6,886 bases of DNA. Origin: CAYNNP01 sp964398215 (lineage in GTDB: Bacteria > Planctomycetota > Planctomycetia > Pirellulales > Pirellulaceae). The translations under genes and the position numbers were made by a program. Of this stretch, positions 6,054 through 6,886 are shown piece after piece. Below the pieces are notes generated by a model that saw only the letters and a program-made list of their open reading frames with translations, searched no databases and was not told the origin of the DNA. The stretch spans positions 1 through 6,886 of the forward strand of contig CAYNNP010000295.1 of NCBI GenBank assembly GCA_964398215.1. The letters are read 5' to 3'. Position 1 is the first letter of the stretch; every line of letters starts with the position of its first letter.

Positions 6054-6572
6054 ATGATTAGGTTGTTTTCACTAAGCCTACTTGGCCTTCTGTTGACCAC
6101 GTCTGTGGTTGCAGCAGAGGAGCTTGCTGTGGGTCAAATGGCGCCAGATTTTGAAGTCACAAATTCAGAAGGCAAGACCATCAAGCTGTCCGAGAAATTG
6201 AAAGAGGGCAAGCACATTGTCGTCATGTTTAGTCGTGCAAAGTGGTGACCGCACTGCATGAAGCAACTGGTTCAGTTGCAAAAGAGTGCAGAGCAATTCA
6301 AAAAGCTGAACACTGAAATGATCTTTGTCTTCCGTGAAGAAAACGGAGGAGTAAATGCGTTGAAAGAAATGAAGTCACGGTACAAAACGAAATACACTTT
6401 GACGATTGACCCCAAAAAGAAATCGACCGCCAAGTACAGTTCTGGACGCATGGTGTTTGACAACTATGTGATCTCGAAAGATGGAAAGATCGCGGGAATC
6501 GTCGACGGGACACTGCGAGATAGAGCCACCACCGAAGAGCTAACCAAGCTGCTAGGCAAAATCTCAATGTAA
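6054..6572 (+). CDS. Exported thioredoxin-fold (AhpC/TSA peroxiredoxin-like) selenoprotein with UPHC active site
   Basis: Read through the TGA at 6246-6248, this is one 172-residue protein with selenocysteine at position 65. Residues 1-21 form a signal peptide (R3, hydrophobic 4-16, cleavage near VVAA), so it acts outside the cytoplasm. The mature part has the AhpC/TSA layout: VGQMAPDFEV (26-35), strand IVVMFSRAKW (55-64), then U-P-H-C (65-68), QLVQLQ, a YTLTIDPKKK segment (about 120-129) and the later FDNYVISKDGKIAG strand pair (about 139-152). In relatives the motif reads W-C-P-[FHY]-C, so TGA stands precisely where the catalytic cysteine belongs. Codons on both sides share one frame with no other disruption, and a SECIS-like stem-loop follows. 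The expected role is thiol-disulfide exchange or peroxide reduction with a selenol. The alternative is a cysteine-to-stop mutation (TGC or TGT to TGA), giving a pseudogene. Standard annotation would give a 64-residue stub plus a 104-residue frame from ATG 6258. Confidence 0.83.
6246..6289 (+). promoter_or_regulatory. Selenocysteine UGA codon with bacterial SECIS-like stem-loop
   Basis: After UGA (6246-6248), bases 6263-6268 (GCAACU) pair perfectly with 6274-6279 (AGUUGC) around the loop GGUUC (6269-6273); a G-C pair could close it further to GUU. A lower stem 6251-6255/6285-6289 (GCACU/AGUGC) is separated by an internal loop, giving a two-part structure like that of E. coli fdhF, whose apical loop also carries GGU. 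Twenty bases separate the UGA from the apical loop, and the first loop bases are G, as reported for bacterial SECIS elements that bind SelB. The caveat is that the codons for Q-L-V-Q-L-Q are naturally palindrome-prone. Confidence 0.78.
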
Positions 6573-6589
6573 ACGGACACTCCGTTTAC
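6569..6589 (+). terminator. Perfect hairpin over the selenoprotein stop codon
   Basis: Bases 6569-6577 (GTAAACGGA) pair perfectly with 6581-6589 (TCCGTTTAC) around the loop CAC. The stem contains the TAA stop at 6570-6572. No T-run follows, so it is not a classical intrinsic terminator. It may stabilise the mRNA 3' end or work together with the next hairpin. Confidence 0.4.
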
Positions 6590-6601
6590 TCCCAAACGTA
6601 C

Positions 6602-6623
6602 GCATCACGCTTCGCCGTGATGC
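6602..6623 (+). terminator. Second perfect hairpin downstream of the selenoprotein gene
   Basis: GCATCACG (6602-6609) pairs perfectly with CGTGATGC (6616-6623) around a six-base loop containing TTCG. It sits 12 bases after the previous hairpin and likewise lacks a T-run. Tandem placement right after the stop codon suggests a transcript-end or RNA-stability role. Confidence 0.4.
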
Positions 6624-6689
6624 AAGTTGGTTTAGATGCCAAGGCGACTCAGCTACTCGACATACGGCAGTACAGGGACGATCAATCTC

Positions 6690-6739
6690 ACTCTCCCACT
6701 GGGGAGAGTCGGCTCACAAAGGCTGCGTTTTTTTGTTTT
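6690..6739 (+). terminator. Hairpin with downstream T-runs, possible terminator or intergenic repeat
   Basis: ACTCTCCC (6690-6697) pairs perfectly with GGGAGAGT (6702-6709) around the loop ACTG. Seven Ts at 6728-6734 and four at 6736-6739 lie downstream, but 18 bases separate stem and T-run, too far for a textbook intrinsic terminator. A CTCTCCC...GGGAGAG palindrome is also the kind of element found dispersed between planctomycete genes, so this may be a repeat copy. Confidence 0.35.
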
Positions 6740-6764
6740 GTAAGCGGCAAGGCGATAGCCGCCG

Positions 6765-6791
6765 TTTCTGTGGCGTTCGATCTCACAGAAA
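6765..6791. repeat. Inverted repeat in the right-hand intergenic region
   Basis: TTTCTGTG (6765-6772) and CACAGAAA (6784-6791) are perfect complements around an 11-base loop. No T-run follows on either strand, and no function can be assigned. Confidence 0.4.
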
Positions 6792-6886
6792 GACGCTTCC
6801 CAAAAAAGATCACAAAGCTGTAACACAATTTCCCAGGGCAAATCAGTTTTTCAAGGTAGGCAACATAGTAGCTCGGCTGTCCCAGC

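Larger units (their letters stand above)
6573..6886. other. Hairpin-rich intergenic region to the window edge
   Basis: No convincing gene. A 68-residue plus-strand frame (6617-6823) and a 62-residue minus-strand frame (6653-6841) have no domain or ribosome binding site. The stretch holds at least four perfect hairpins (6569-6589, 6602-6623, 6690-6709, 6765-6791). It ends in GCTG-TCC-CAGC (6876-6886), which looks like the start of another hairpin cut by the window edge. The number of structures raises the possibility of an uncharacterised RNA or repeat cluster. Confidence 0.45.

Noticed and set aside
5982..6248. Stand-alone 88-residue gene starting at TTG 5982 and ending at the TGA
   Set aside because: The ribosome binding site and signal peptide point to ATG 6054, and the frame clearly continues past the TGA into the rest of the same thioredoxin fold.
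6258..6572. Separate 104-residue gene starting at ATG 6258
   Set aside because: It would begin right after the second residue pair of the redox motif, lacks the N-terminal half of the fold, and has no suitable ribosome binding site; it is the 3' part of the read-through gene.
1..6886. CRISPR array, insertion sequence or prophage content
   Set aside because: No regularly spaced repeats, transposase-like or phage-like frames, or flanking terminal repeats were seen.

Overview
The window looks like a chromosomal segment of a planctomycete, most likely a Pirellulaceae relative of Rhodopirellula. This is inferred from gene style: a Tat-exported sugar isomerase/epimerase-like protein, a cyclase with the HWVGEL...STATA N-terminus, moderate GC and long hairpin-rich intergenic stretches. 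No marker gene fixes the species.

Layout. A minus-strand tRNA-Asn(GUU) with an unusually long variable loop sits at the left edge, followed on its own strand by a strong hairpin (1-36). Next comes about 290 bases with nothing convincing, then a minus-strand, Tat-exported, xylose-isomerase-like TIM-barrel protein (495-1412) with a probable terminator at 431-493. A 115-base divergent region separates it from a plus-strand cluster. That cluster holds a squalene-hopene-cyclase-family class II terpene cyclase (1528-3438), a fusion of a cysteine-rich DUF116 domain with a trans-polyprenyl diphosphate synthase (3438-5339, overlapping the cyclase stop codon by one base), and a chorismate-lyase-like (UbiC/DUF98) protein (5376-5942). 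After a 111-base gap lies a small exported thioredoxin-fold protein (6054-6572) interrupted by an in-frame TGA. The last 314 bases are non-coding and rich in hairpins.

How the genes may work together. The three clustered genes suggest a terpenoid pathway. The fusion would build a polyprenyl diphosphate, the cyclase would cyclise a polyprene by protonation at its DGDD motif, and the UbiC-like protein could supply 4-hydroxybenzoate from chorismate. Together they are compatible with a cyclised aromatic terpenoid or quinone-like lipid. The aromatic prenyltransferase such a scheme needs is not in the window, so this is inference.

The strongest unusual signal is the last gene. The TGA at 6246-6248 replaces exactly the first cysteine of a W-C-P-H-C redox motif, the frame continues intact for another 107 residues, and a two-part stem-loop with a GGUUC apical loop follows at the distance expected of a bacterial SECIS. 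I read it as an exported selenoprotein with a U-P-H-C active site, which a standard gene caller would split into two fragments.
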